Shown here in pieces: positions 30,560 through 42,629 of a stretch of DNA of 61,394 nucleotides. Every line of letters begins with the position of its first letter. The stretch's first letter is position 1. The stretch is taken from contig NW_026570525.1 in the NCBI RefSeq assembly GCF_019649055.1, positions 1-61,394 of the forward strand. The letters run 5' to 3'. The translations under genes and the position numbers were made by a program. Under the pieces are notes generated by a model. The model was given only the letters and a program-made list of their open reading frames with translations. It was not told where the DNA came from and made no database searches. The DNA is from Paramacrobiotus metropolitanus (taxonomy: Eukaryota > Tardigrada > Eutardigrada > Parachela > Macrobiotidae).

Positions 30560-33500
30560 ATATTATAACTCCAGTTAACTCCCATAAAACAGAAAAAAAC
30601 TGCGGAGAAAACCATGGACGGTTTTTCGCACTTTTTCTCGTGGTCTCAACGGACTAGTTCTGTAATTTTTCTTAATCGCCTCGCCAATGTTTTGAAGAGC
30701 ATAAAATGCCTTACCGTTAGAAATTCTTTCCTCTTACAAAACGGCTTTTTTAAAAGAATAGTGTCATCAAACTGCTTGTGAGGGAAAATTAAACTGTCTG
30801 GGAGTAGGTGCCAAAAACAAAGCGCTTCTTAGCATCCTTACGGTAAAAAAGCGGCAAAATTCCTTAAAAAAGTTACTGGTGTCGGTGAAAAGTAAAATTC
30901 TTTAGTAACTTAGATTCGCACGAGTGGCCATAGAAAGCGTTTTCTTTTAATGCAAAAAACGATGTATTCACAAAAGCAACAAGACTGAAAACCAAGAACT
31001 TTGGGTTTGGCCCGTTTGGGGTAGTGGTCATTTTTAGGAAGCTTTTAAATGCACCTCCCATAAATTCACCGTCCGATATCTTTCTGTAGATTTTTTTTGG
31101 AACCGCTTAGCTGTCTATTATAAGAAGGTGTCTATTACGGGTAAGCAGACGATCCTTGCGAGATTAACGATTCATGTGTGCTCGAAACCAAATTTACCTT
31201 CCATAGACTTGTATCTTAAACAGCTTTAATCGAAAAATGGAGTTACTTAGCCATTTGATGCTTTGGGCGAGATGTGAGTGATAAAGCAGTAGTGAGAAAG
31301 GTACCATTAGTAAATCGCGCTACTATTTTGCCCTTCTCAACTTTAAATTATTTTTAAAGTATTATTCGATGAACATAGTTACATAAATATTCTTTAATAA
31401 GCAACGCGAATTTCGCGAAAAAAATTATGTTGTACGAAGCCGACGGCAATAGCCCAAAGGTAGTGTGAGAATTCTTTCTTGAAAAGTAGTGCGAATAGCC
31501 AGAAGTTAAAACGTGAGTTCGTGAGAACAGCCAACAGGTGTTGTAAATTGGCGGAGCAACCATACGGTCCATTCCCATAATTTTATGTAGCACCAACTTT
31601 GGCTACTACTCTAGAATTTTAAATTATTAACATTTTCATTTTTAGCATTTTTGAATTTTATTCCTTTAACGCAAGTGAATACATTGTAGCTAGACATTCG
31701 TATCGAAATTTATGGTTTGTTTTTGATCTCGTCGGACACCGGAATAATCCTATGCACAATTATTTTTTGTACCCGATGTCGTTTTTTTTTGGCAGCTTTG
31801 CTGTGGTCTTGTTTATATGATTAAAGCTTGAATTATTTTTTGCTGAAATCAGTTGACTTGCTTGCTGCTTCTCGTGCTCGACTGAGCCGCAGCTAGGCGT
31901 TGCCTGGGGCTCTGCCTTCGACTGATAAGTGGTCCAAAACAAATACTTGACATTATCTGCAAATTTTTATCTGCTACTACAGATGTAAATAAATTTTAAA
32001 AATACTTTACAAAAGTTAGTAATGCATAGCGGGTTCACTGTACAGCATAGGGTTGCCATCCCACAATGGTTTTTGATGTGGGATGTGATGGAAATGTAAA
32101 CGTGAAGTGATGGAATGGTGTGATTGGTGGGACGAAAATATAATTGACCTTTTTGTAAATTTTATTTTTGAAAGGTTTCTTTTACAGTTTCCATGAAGCA
32201 TAAATGTTGTAAAAACAGTTATCACGAGAAATGCATTATCAACCATATCAAATGAACTATAGTGGATCGGCGTAGGTACCGTTATGGTGCTATTTGTACA
32301 TGCCCTGATTATAAATTTTCCCCCGCACAGGGTTTGCCTTATTTTAAAAGGAAGAATTTGTAGCGCGCAAAAGTCAAGCGGCATACCTGAAGCACAGAAA
32401 ATTTTGCACTAATTTTCGGATTTGTGCAAACAGCAGTGTAGAGATTCGGAATAAAGGGTTATCATCCGCTGCGAATGATTGTTGCAAAAACGAAACGTCA
32501 AAAGGCGTAAGGGGCCACCCTCGGGACGTTGTCAGTTGCCGACAGTTGCTCTACCAGTTGAGTTGGTCGGGTAGTGACAACAGCCACGTGACGCGACAAA
32601 CTACGCTCGGCAATGTCATGGTAACCTTTCAAGCGACTGCTGTACGCGCAATAGGCCAACACGAAGGTCGTTGCATGGGCGATGCAAAATCAATAAAATG
32701 GCACTGACCTTCCTGATGATGGATAAGAAAGACGAATGAGCCGCCCACTTTTCGCCTGGCGCCATCCATTCGTCTGACTACGACGGAAAGTGTGCCCTCG
32801 GGGTGTAACGTCAATTCGCCGACCTATAAACTGCTGATCGGCATGTTGCTGACCGACTTGTTGCTGACTGACACAACCGGCTGGCCGTCAAATTGTTGGC
32901 CGACAATTTGCTTTTCTCTAAATTGTTGACCGACGTTTTTTCAAGCCCTTTTGCTGACCGACAACTTGTTTTCCAGTTTGAGGAACTGATTTTTCAATTG
33001 ATGAACTGATTTTTGAGTTTTCTTGCCCTTTTGTTGTTTTTTTAGTGTTTCGTAAGTTTTTTAAGATTCTTAGGTTTCTTGGGTTTCTCACGTCAGCAAA
33101 ATGCCGTCAAAAACTTTTTAGTGTTCACAAAAAGCTGTTCAGCGAGATATCGTTCAGCGGCTTGTCGTTTCTACAAACTGTTCCTGGTCGGTGTGCCGTA
33201 ATGAATATAATTTTTTTCTTCGGATCTCTGAACGTTCGTGCTGACAGCAAACCGTGGTGACCGACCGAGTGACGGCACACCGACCGCTTGCTGGCGACTA
33301 TTTACTGACCGGACAGACCGGACGAATGATGACCGGACCGGACGAATGATGATCGGACAGTTTGCTAACTGGTTTGCCCTAAGCACAAACGTTCGAATCC
33401 AAGAAAAAGCAAATTATATTCGTTACACCTGCAAGTAGGACCATGCAAGCATTATTACGCAAGTTTAGTTTACAGTCTACTAAGCTACAAATTATGCAAG

Positions 33501-33600
33501 TCTACTAAGGTTAAAGCACTAATACGCAATGCGCACAATTGAACAATAGAGTGGCTCCGCACCCGGCACGGCACAAAGCCGACATGCGCTTTCAAAAATT
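30560..33600. other. Foldback core without recognisable gene; GACCGAC-rich part at 32.5-33.4 kb
   Basis: No supported gene. At 32520-33360 short degenerate repeats around CTGACCGACA/TTGTTGGTCGG recur, including a small tandem GACCGGACGAATGAT at about 33318-33350. Confidence 0.4.
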
Positions 33601-33639
33601 GTGTCTTCGTTATAGTTCTGCATTCTTCATTGGTATCTT

Positions 33640-34410
33640 TGACCTGGTTCACGGGGTAAACTGGTAGTGTAGCCGTGTGTCGGCAAGTTCCTGTGTACGT
33701 GGTTCACTGGTGGTTCACTGGCGGTTCTATGTGGTTCTATAGGTTCACCTGGTTCAGGGGGTAGATCGGTAGTGTGACGGTGTTTCGGCAAGTGACTGTG
33801 TACGTGGTTCTATAGGTTCACCTGGTTCATGGGGTAGAGCGGTAGTGTGACGGTGTGTCGACAAGTGACTGTGTACGTGGTTCACTGGTGGTTCAATGGT
33901 GGTTCTATGTGGTTCTATAGGTTCACCTGGTTCACGGGGTAGACTGGTAGTGTGGTAGTGTGCCGACAAGTGACTGTGTACGTGGTTCACTGGTGGTTCA
34001 ATGGTGGTTCTATGTGGTTCTATAGGTTCACCTGGTTCACGGGGTAGACTGGTAGTGTGGTAGTGTGTCGACAAGTGACTGTGTACGTGGTTCACTGGTG
34101 GTTCAATGGTGGTTCTATGTGGTTCTATAGGTTCACCTGGTTCACGGGGTAGACTAGTAGTGTGGTAGTGTGTCGACAAGTGACTGTGTACGTGGTTCAC
34201 TGGTGGTTCAATGGTGGTTCTATGTGGTTCTATAGGTTCACCTGGTTCACGGGGTAGACTGGTAGTGTGGTAGTGTGTCGACAAGTGACTGTGTACGTGG
34301 TTCACTGGTGGTTCAATGGTGGTTCTATGTGGTTCTATAGGTTCACCTGGTTCACGGGGTAGACTGGTAGTGTGTTAGTGTGTCGACAAGTGACTGTGTA
34401 CGTGGTTCAG
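33640..34410 (-). repeat. Right tandem array, inverted copies of the 105-bp units
   Basis: Seven or so units, reverse complement of the left array. The same 35-codon frame is open on the minus strand (34305-33754). The outermost unit (near 34372) carries the TAA variant also found in the inner part of the left array. The innermost units are shortened and divergent, mirroring the divergent last units of the left array. Confidence 0.9.
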
Positions 34411-34414
34411 CCAG

Positions 34415-34737
34415 AATGCCATCAGCTCTTGGTAGCGCACGGTGTACGGTGATCCCAAATCTTTAGCAGGTACGTGCACCCGGTAACAAGCGTTCACAAT
34501 CTGCTACCCAAGGGCTCCCTGAGGCGTTCCGCTAGCTGAACTGGACGAAATACATAATTCTTGTTAACTGTAAATCTTTTAGCTGCAATCATTCTTTTTA
34601 GCCTTTAGGACTAAATTTTCCGCCCTTTAAGAATGAGATAGCGAAATTTTTTTGTAACCAACAAAGTACGCAAATGAAAATCACCAGGTAGAAGGTTACT
34701 CTTTCACGCATTGTTTTGGTCGATATACCGGAAGCTG
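34415..34737. other. Gap between repeat array and ApoL-like gene
   Basis: Nothing recognised; presumably contains the 3' UTR of the minus-strand ApoL-like gene. Confidence 0.3.
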
Positions 34738-36544
34738 TCATCCCGCATCAACGTTTTCCAGACTACTGGCTAGCTTTCTCAGCGTCTCCCCAAGGCTTTC
34801 CTTACGACAATCTTGATGCATGGAATACAGGTCCCATGCGACAAAAAACGCGCCAAATGCCACAGTTACACCGCCGGACAATCGTGCCATAGTTTTGACT
34901 ACGTTCTGTGCGGCTTGCTTAGCGGCAGATGCTGCAGCCGTCTTCACCGTCGCATCGACCGCCTGCTTTGCTGCGGCCGCTTCGGCGGCTTTTACGGCTA
35001 ACTCTTTGGCAGCGGCTGCCGCCGCGTCCTGCGCGGCTTTAATGGCTGATTCGGCGGTGGCCCGTTCCGCTGTTTTAGCACCCAACGTCTCCACCGCTTT
35101 CTTCATGCCGGCTTTGGCGGCTTTTCTAGCAGCCTTACCCTTTGCCGCTTTCAGCACTTGCTTGGCGGCTTCTACAGCGCCGGATGCAGTGGTCAGCTCA
35201 GAGCCTTTTTCCGCCAGCGCCCGTAAAGTTACAGCGACTGCTTTTTCGGCACCTTTTTCTACTGCTTCGGCGGCAACCTTTTCTTGCAGTACCACAGCTG
35301 CTTTGGCTGTTAACGCCCGCGCTGCATCATCGCCGCCATCTTTCATAACGGCTGTTGCTGCCTTTTTAGCGGCAATGTAGGCCAGTTTTTTCGTCGGGCC
35401 GTCAGCGAAGGTATCCACTGCACCGCGGGCGATATCGTCCACGACGCTAGCACCGGTTTTCGGCGTGGTGATAGTGAAGTTCTTGATCAGTAGTGGCGTA
35501 AGCAACGCCACCGTTGCACCTAAAGCCTTCTTTACTTTTTCGTCCTCCACATGTTGCAGCAACGAGGGCACTAGTCGGCTGACTATTTCCACCAGTGCCG
35601 CACCGCCCATAACGTAGGCAACGGCATTGCCTCCGGTAACGACAGGAATCGCGGCATGCTTGAAGACAATGAACCGTGTTGTGCTGAATCGATCTGCCGA
35701 AAGGACTTCCAGTAGCTTCGTCAAGCGTTTATGGGCCTCGTCGTCTTCGTGAACGGCTTTATCGAGCCTTTCGATGAGATCCTTCTGTTTCTTCGTACTG
35801 AGGTAACTACCAATGCCTTTTGTTATGCCTCCAGCAAGACCAACACCGGTTCCGCTCCAGAGAAGATACGCCACTGCCGCCGGGGCGGCTGCCGCTCCCG
35901 CAGTGGCAATGGTGAGGACACCTCCAGCAATGCCAAGCACACTGCCTAAGAACGAGACGATTCAAGTAAAAGAGGCAAAAATACGTAGTACTCAAGTTAA
36001 GAATTGCTTCATCTTTGATTATCAGCAGACTTTTGTGGATTACAATGCTGGTCGTAAGAAGAAAGCCATGTGGAGATCATAATAATACACTCACAGCAAT
36101 AAGGTGTCTCGATCCCGTATCCCATGACAAACGGTTATTTCGAAAACCGGATTACTGTACTGATTCGCGTAAAAAGAGCACGCATGAGACGTAAGCAGTG
36201 CAGTGTACAGCTAAAGCTTCACGTTGAAAAAATCACTGTTTTTACAGCTGCTTTTCACTTATGCATATGCAGTAACACGGAACGTAACTATTAACGGAAC
36301 TTTTACTGCATGTGTTGTGCGTACCGATGACTGAGACCGTGCCTCCTGTAATTGTAGTAATCTTCTCCTGACGCGTTACTTCATCGAACGCTCCTGCCAT
36401 TTCTCGCAGGATTTTGATGGTCGCCAGCCGCGCCCGAATGGCTCGCTCCGCAGCCACAATGGCATTGTCGATACAAGGGCCAATGTCACCGGAATTTCGT
36501 GACAAAAATCCGTCGCGCGGTTCGTCAACGTCGAATAAGCGCAT
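34738..36544 (-). CDS. Apolipoprotein-L-like protein with Ala/Lys-rich helical insert
   Basis: Two exons, 36544-36325 and 35945-34738, joined by a GT-AG intron with matching phase (1428 nt, 475 residues). The N-terminal helix (ERAIRARLATIKILREMAGA) and the junction region (TTITGGTVSVIG followed by GGVLTIATAG) match the ApoL pattern. A hydrophobic hairpin (AAPAAVAYLLWSGTGVGLAG) and a second hydrophobic segment follow. The C-terminus has LSGGVTVAFGAFFVAWDLYS, then ETLRKLASSLE, the ApoL ending (G......FD..S........LR..A..L). Between them, about 170 residues (roughly 220-420) are Ala/Lys/Glu-rich amphipathic helix, resembling LEA proteins. ApoL proteins insert into membranes as ion channels or lipid-binding factors; the role here is unknown. 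Confidence 0.75.
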
Positions 36545-37080
36545 TGTTACTTTTGTCCAATAAGCGCTGAAGCGTACACAGCAAAATAATAGAGAAATTC
36601 AGCTACTAAATGACTACGCTAAAGAACGCGGGTATACACGAAACACTTTGTACTTGTGACAGCATGTCGATACTGTAAAAACAGCAAACAACCAAACACA
36701 AAAGACCCGCTGAGCGCCTCACATGATCACGCTACATTTAATGGAAGGTAAACAGCTTTGAATCTGTCTACTTAACAAAGTCCACCGATTTGATAGCCGT
36801 TAGAATTGCAGAAACCATCCTTAGAATGACATCACCTTATCAAAGTACACTTTTATCAAAGTCGAAACTTGCAAAGCTTGATGCGATAATGTCTATACCG
36901 TGTGAAGGCCACCGTACATAACTCTTTCCTTCACATGTTTCATGGCCCACTTTACATGTACGTACATAGCTCTACATACATTGTTCATTGCCTGTCCGTT
37001 GTCACTAGCTTGCTTAGTATATATACCGCTTGCTTCATAGCAAGAGGATCATCATGGAATCACTAAGGAATTTCAGCACA
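36545..37080. other. Upstream region of ApoL-like gene, no other gene
   Basis: AT-rich; promoter presumably here. Nothing else recognised. Confidence 0.3.
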
Positions 37081-37084
37081 CTCT

Positions 37085-37115
37085 GACTTATCGTAAGTTT
37101 AACTTACGATAAGTC
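37085..37115. repeat. Perfect palindrome, 15-bp arms
   Basis: Arms 37085-37099 (GACTTATCGTAAGTT) and 37101-37115 around one base. Confidence 0.85.
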
Positions 37116-37207
37116 AAAACCATGAGTAATCACATTTGACTCATAGAAAAACTATCCAATAATGCGATAACAGAGCAACGGTAACGGCTGCGATATATGA
37201 ATGCCCC

Positions 37208-37238
37208 AGCTTGTGATAAGTTAGACTTATCATAAGCT
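37208..37238. repeat. Palindrome, 14-bp arms with one mismatch
   Basis: Arms 37208-37221 (AGCTTGTGATAAGT) and 37225-37238 around TAG. The core resembles the palindrome at 37085. Confidence 0.8.
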
Positions 37239-37599
37239 CGACGTTGTTAATGAGAGCGTGAAATTACTGCCTGATTAGCTTAGTCTGCTTAATTACCTTT
37301 AATACGTCAGTAAAGCTAGCCGCCGCCGTCTTGAAAGACTATCTAATTAGCCTAAATATTGCTTAATTATTAATTATTACGGGAAATTACTGCCTAATTA
37401 GTAATTAATGCCGTCTCAAAGTCATTAAATTATTAATGGTAGCATACGCATTATTCTGCGTTCGTAATTATGTTAGATCTAAATTTGTTATTACATAGCG
37501 TCGATAGCACGGTATTAACGGGGCAGTGCAGTGACTGCAGTCCATTGCATTCACCGTCTACAGCGTGTAACGCGCGCAATGCATGGATAAGTCAACGAT

Positions 37600-37641
37600 G
37601 CCCAACGGAAAATCTAGTCGAGACTAGATTTTCCGTTGGGC
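37600..37641. repeat. Perfect palindrome, 20-bp arms, 2-nt centre
   Basis: Arms 37600-37619 (GCCCAACGGAAAATCTAGTC) and 37622-37641 are exact reverse complements around GA. Confidence 0.9.
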
Positions 37642-37649
37642 AATGTTGC

Positions 37650-40600
37650 CTTAAAGTGGGCATGTGTTGACTGTTGCAACAAACCAATGCACAACGCTTG
37701 CGTTATCTCGGAATGACACATAGGAGCATGACGCACAGTCCGTTGGGCTGCATTATCATAAGGCAGTCAGAACTGAAAGTACCTACTATAAGTGGTATCA
37801 TTCATTGGATATCTAAGTATCGAGCCATATATCTGTGGGCTTTAATAGCAAACAGATCACCATAACGTTTCTATAGCATACTAGCGTATGGGATAAGCCG
37901 TATGCCTGTACGGCCCATTGTCGCGTATAGTCTCACTCACTATGCCTATATCTTCTATATTCCTTTATCTCTGCGTCCACTTCTTCGTGGCGTAGATAGG
38001 ATCTATGGTATGTCCAAGTATCCTACAATAAAGTCTTACTACGTGATCCTTCTGTCCCGTATGATCTCTACATAGATATATCTCTATATATCCCCTATTC
38101 TATATTCCATGCATATTTACCCTATGTATATCACCTTTACATATTCTTTTTATATATTTTTTTTAGATCCTTACCCAGGATCTCACAACCGCAGTATACT
38201 AACACAGCCATAGCAATAAACGGTACTAGTAACTCTTTTCGTTGCACTCTAATGCCTGATAAAAGCGTCTTACGCGGCATTGGGGTGCTTACATAATTTT
38301 GCGGCAAAAAATTATTTGATTATAGTGAATCGCATAGGTTAGACCGCAAAATATACATATACATTCCGCAGTACATACACAGATGGTAAAACAAAATAAC
38401 AGAATCACAAAAAATCCAGCAACTAAAATCAGTATGCCATCAAATTTTCAGAATCAAATAAATCCAGGTTCATTGCATTATGTTTTAGTCAAGTCTTTGC
38501 TGATCAAATTTAAACATTAAAAAAACATTCAAAATCGTTAGAGCCACTCGTGGCCTTCGGACGTGCAGGCAGTGTACCAAAAGGCAACCTTACCATTGTA
38601 TCGGTATGCGTAAGTATGTGCGCCAATCAGATCGCTGAGATAACTTTGTTTGCCTAAAATTGCGAATAAAAGCGCATTAAATAAAGTACCGCAGCCTGAG
38701 CTTATTATACGGGATTTCGTTCGGCAGATATCCCTCGTGAAAATGAAAGTTACTAAAAACATCTAGTTACGAAAAGAAGTACATGTAAAGTTATTCTAAA
38801 CTTACAAAAAAGTTTTAATGACAGCCGATTATAACTTGGACCTTTCATATAACTTATGGAATACTTCAAGTTGGTCAAAAAGTTACTTTACTCGTGCAGT
38901 CGTACTACGGCACTGACGCAGTCACGGCACTGTTTGCAATAGTAAGCCATAATGAGCAGCTGCACCAAGTTGCATCCCTGCATAACTGCATTGCTACTTT
39001 ATACGTACAATACACCGCAATTTGACAAAAAAGATTTGAATACCACGTAGTTTTAAAATATTTTTTGTTAGTAATTGCACATGTAAACATATTCCAAAAA
39101 TCCAATTTATATTTCTCTAGTTCATACAGACAATAAACAATCAAGTAAGTAATTCGTAAAAGAAACGTTAAACAAAATTAACGTATGTGATTAATTTAAC
39201 TATTAGCAAACTACTAAAGAATTAAGACATTGTACTGTAATAAAGTTCTATAACAACAACAAATTACATACACAAATAACAATAAATTTTTATGGCTTTA
39301 TAACCTCAAAAGAGCAGCTACGTGAAAATTATCCATGTAACCCCACGAGGTGGCGGTCGCGACAAGGCCGCGCGGTCGACCGCGTAAATATAGCTCACAA
39401 GTCAGCTCGCTAATAACACCGTCGAGCCGTTGAAATTCAACGCACTGCCCTAGCTGCAGTGAGCACATCAGTTTGTTTCACTTTCTTTGTGACTTTTTAC
39501 TTTTATTACTGATATTACAGTTTGTTTTGATTTGAAGGGTTTAGTAGAAAATGATTAATGTCTGAAACCAGACGTGATCTGTAGCTTTCTGTATGGAATT
39601 TTGAAACATTGAGTCAGAAATCAATACCATGTTAAAATTACTTCACCACGGGTTCACGAGCAGAATCACTGTTGAGTCGTTGACTGTTGGGAGCGTCTGC
39701 GTCTCTGATGAATGAGGAGCCTGCAGCTGGATTGTTGGGCGAAACTGCCATGATTCGTTGTTGTTCTATTTACAACAGGTATGATGCTTGGTTCTAAGGC
39801 GTTATAATTATAAGAGGCAGCCATAAATTCTGGAGTCGACTCCGTTCTAGTTAGTAATCATAGAAAATAAGAAATTATGAAAAGTACAGTACGCATCTTC
39901 TCTAAGTCCTAAGACTGAGCGATCTTGATTTTCTGTCTTTATTTTTTGCTAAGCGGGCTGTCTCTCCATTAGGCTCTAATTTCCTCACATCCTTTTGAAA
40001 ATCCCTTCAAACAAAATTGACAGTACTGCTTGTCGGTTTTAAAGGCAGGAAAGTTAATTTTGGTGTATTTGTCTCAGGTTTTTCGGTTATTTTTGGAGTC
40101 GACTCCGTGGAACGATCTTTCACCTTCATTAGGCATTATATTAATTCCTGGCGCCATCTTCGTAGCGTTCGAGAACGCACACTGGGCCTTTGGATGGAGG
40201 AGGGAAGAACATTGCGCGTCTAAAAAAAGGTGAGCTCCACACTATGGGCTTAGGCGTTTTGTAAACTGAGTAAACTGGCGTTGAATAATTTGTACAGTTA
40301 GTAAATTTGTCATTTGCGTATTGTACGTGTAGTTCAAAATTATTGATATGGTAAAATAAATGTTTTCCCGTTCCTCAGGAAACTAACGGATTTGCCCATT
40401 TGACAAACTGGGGTCGACTCCGGAAGCGAAGCAGGCTTATTGTTTGGTTTTTGGCTTTTGTCGTAAATTCTTCCGGTCTAAATTTCTGTATTTAAAAAGT
40501 GCCACAGACGATAATTTGCTGTTTAATTGCTAGTTTTTGCTGTAATGTTAGTGTCATTTTTTAATTTTTTTGTGCGTTTTAAACTGAAGTATGTGCATAA

Positions 40601-41585
40601 TTACGACTTACGAGTAATGTGCGGCAAAAATTGCAATAAAACGTCTGACAACGATAAAGCAAAAGTTCTGAATGCAGTACCATGAAACTTCTAAAAACGA
40701 CTTCCAAATTAAGTTGGGTATTATAAGTTCTACTCTAACTTTTGCGGCACAAAAAGATACAGCCGCTGTTCAAATAAAGTTATAAAAAAAACTTATACAT
40801 TTTCACGAGGGTATGGCCAGAAATATCCAGGGGCAGAGTGCCCCAAGCACTTCTTTGGCAGCCCCGATTTTTTTTCTTTTTATGTTTTTTTATCAATCAA
40901 ACTTCTGTCCGTCTAATAGGCTTCTAATACTTCACTCTATAAAATGGCCGTTTCAGAATATTTTTTTTCAAATCTGAACTGTAAAAATCGACTTAAAACT
41001 TTTCACTTTAAGAACTAATTTCTCAGCAACAACAAATGCATTACTATTATTGAACCCATTTTAAAGTTAAAAAAATCATTTCTTTATGTGTCATATGCTT
41101 ACATTTTGTCTAAAAGTGTAACGCGTCGACGGTATGCTCGTTTTCGCAAAAGGACCGAGTTGCTGGCCACTTCGCGTTAAAAGGAGATTGTTAAAAAGGT
41201 TGGACATATCAGCAAGTCAGAACGTAACAAACGTGTTTTAAAATCCCTATGCGTCTAGAATGGGAAGAATGTTCAGCATCAAGGCTCAGGAAAAATAACA
41301 AGTGAGCGTCACCAACGCTGGCATCGACCGATAACGGGCTAAGTCTGGCTTTATCAAATAACGCTAAGAGGAAAAAGATTAAACTCACACCAAAGCAGTT
41401 CATGGTGCGTTAGTCTTACTAATCCATGCCGGAATTGCAGTTGCGCACACACCGTATATAGCCACAACACTACACAACCACTCACGGTTCTCATGTCGCT
41501 GTTAAGCATCTTATTGGTAACGTAGACGACGTCGTTCTCTTTTTTTATTAACAACCTTTATAAATAAGGTACCGTAATTATCGAA
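37650..41585. other. Gene-poor AT-rich stretch
   Basis: No supported gene. Three copies of the 12-bp palindrome GGAGTCGACTCC lie at 39832-39843, 40095-40106 and 40410-40421 (one mismatch). A short GC-rich island occurs at 39345-39390. A minus-strand frame from 41403 starts with a signal-peptide-like MNCFGVSLIFFLLALF but is only 64 residues and has no support. Confidence 0.4.
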
Positions 41586-41599
41586 TTTGTGGCTCCCCC

Positions 41600-42010
41600 C
41601 GCAATAAGAGCCCCCCCCTGTAATAAGCCCCCCTCCCAGACCCCGTTTGAAAAATAAGGCCACCCCCCGAAATTACGCCCCAGGGGGCCGTTAATAAATG
41701 TCAAGCGCTGCAAAATGATAGGTGTACCGCAAATACTTTATAGAAGTTGTTGTGATTGTGAGCAAGCATTAAACGGACATCAACATAATACGGTATTCGT
41801 TGCAAAAAAGTGTATGGGGACCTAAGTATATGCTCGAAAATGTTGCTGGGAAGGTTGCGCTGTCGAGTTTACCGGTAACGACTGCGTTCAGTTTCACTAG
41901 AACAGGTTGAGCAGCTGTTTGAAATATAATGCCCCCTCCCAAAATATACCGTTTGAAAAATAATGCCACCCCCCGAAATTGCGCCCCCTCCCCGAAATTG
42001 CGCCCCCTCC
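41600..42010. repeat. C-rich dispersed-repeat fragment with internal direct repeat
   Basis: The string GTTTGAAAAATAAGGCCACC (about 41645) recurs as GTTTGAAAAATAATGCCACC (about 41950). Each is followed by CCCCGAAATT(A/G)CGCCCC, and the second also by one more CCCCGAAATTGCGCCCC copy. CCCC-tract/GAAAT motifs of this kind are common in invertebrate DNA-transposon repeats. Ends could not be defined. Confidence 0.5.
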
Positions 42011-42049
42011 GCCATAGCCTTTGAACTATTTGTACCCCAGGGCAAACAG

Positions 42050-42620
42050 CGCTTATAAAAAGGTTGTAATTTCCCTTAATTTTTTTTTATTTGGCTGGTA
42101 ATTAATTCTAATGCTTCTTATTTATTTCTGGCTGGTCTTTTAATTTCAGTTTTTTGTAGGCAACTTCCTGCAGTTAACAGTTACTGTGTCCTTACGAAAC
42201 TGTGGGAGGCAGTACGCACCACTGGCTCACCTCGTAGGGCTTTTTTCGGACAGTTCTATGGGCAAGTTCGAATAGGTAAAAAATATTTAAACTGCATGAT
42301 CGCACATTCATCATAGGTTACATACGGTTCAAAAGTAAACCTAAACTTTGAGACGTTTTATTAACGATTGATTTCGACTGCTGCAGTCTTAACAAAATAA
42401 ATGAAAATTAACGAAAACAGTCGCAAAAAAAAACGGTCTAATTATGTGCATCCGTCACAAAAGCGAACTGTCCTTAGACGAAACGTTCTTCAGGTCGAAT
42501 ACCCTCCCGCTAACTGCCCGATGACGAGCAAACTCACCGATTCCCACGACCAAATGTCGCAACGACTTGTCCCGAAGTCGGCTCTATTATCAGATTGTAC
42601 GTTAATATATGTATTCTAAA
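42050..42620 (+). repeat. Dispersed repeat, copy A
   Basis: About 570 bp similar, in opposite orientation, to 50250-50850. Shared blocks include AATTTCCCTTAATTTTTTTT near 42070, CTGCAGTTAACAGTTACTGT near 42170, and ACCAAATGTCGCAACGACTT near 42550. No coding recognised. Possibly a non-autonomous transposon. Confidence 0.7.
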
Positions 42621-42629
42621 TAAAATGCC

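Larger units (their letters stand above)
27467..34410. mobile_element. Foldback-like element: inverted arrays of a 105-bp repeat around a 3.7-kb core
   Basis: The left end (27467-27493) is the same terminal sequence as the MITE at 19779. It leads into a direct array (about 27640-29940), a non-repetitive core (about 29945-33620), and an inverted array of the same units (about 33640-34410). Long terminal inverted repeats made of tandem subunits are the hallmark of foldback elements (Drosophila FB, Galileo). The right array stops abruptly at 34410 and lacks the terminal sequence, so the right end is truncated. No transposase was recognised in the core. Confidence 0.55.

Noticed and set aside
32016-32384. 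122-codon minus-strand frame
   Set aside because: No domain, low-complexity composition typical of chance frames.
34820-35380. 186-codon plus-strand frame
   Set aside because: Antisense shadow of the Ala-rich ApoL-like gene; composition explained by the GC-rich Ala codons.
41209-41403. 64-residue secreted peptide on the minus strand
   Set aside because: Signal-like start but no splice, polyadenylation or conservation evidence; chance is likely in this AT-rich stretch.
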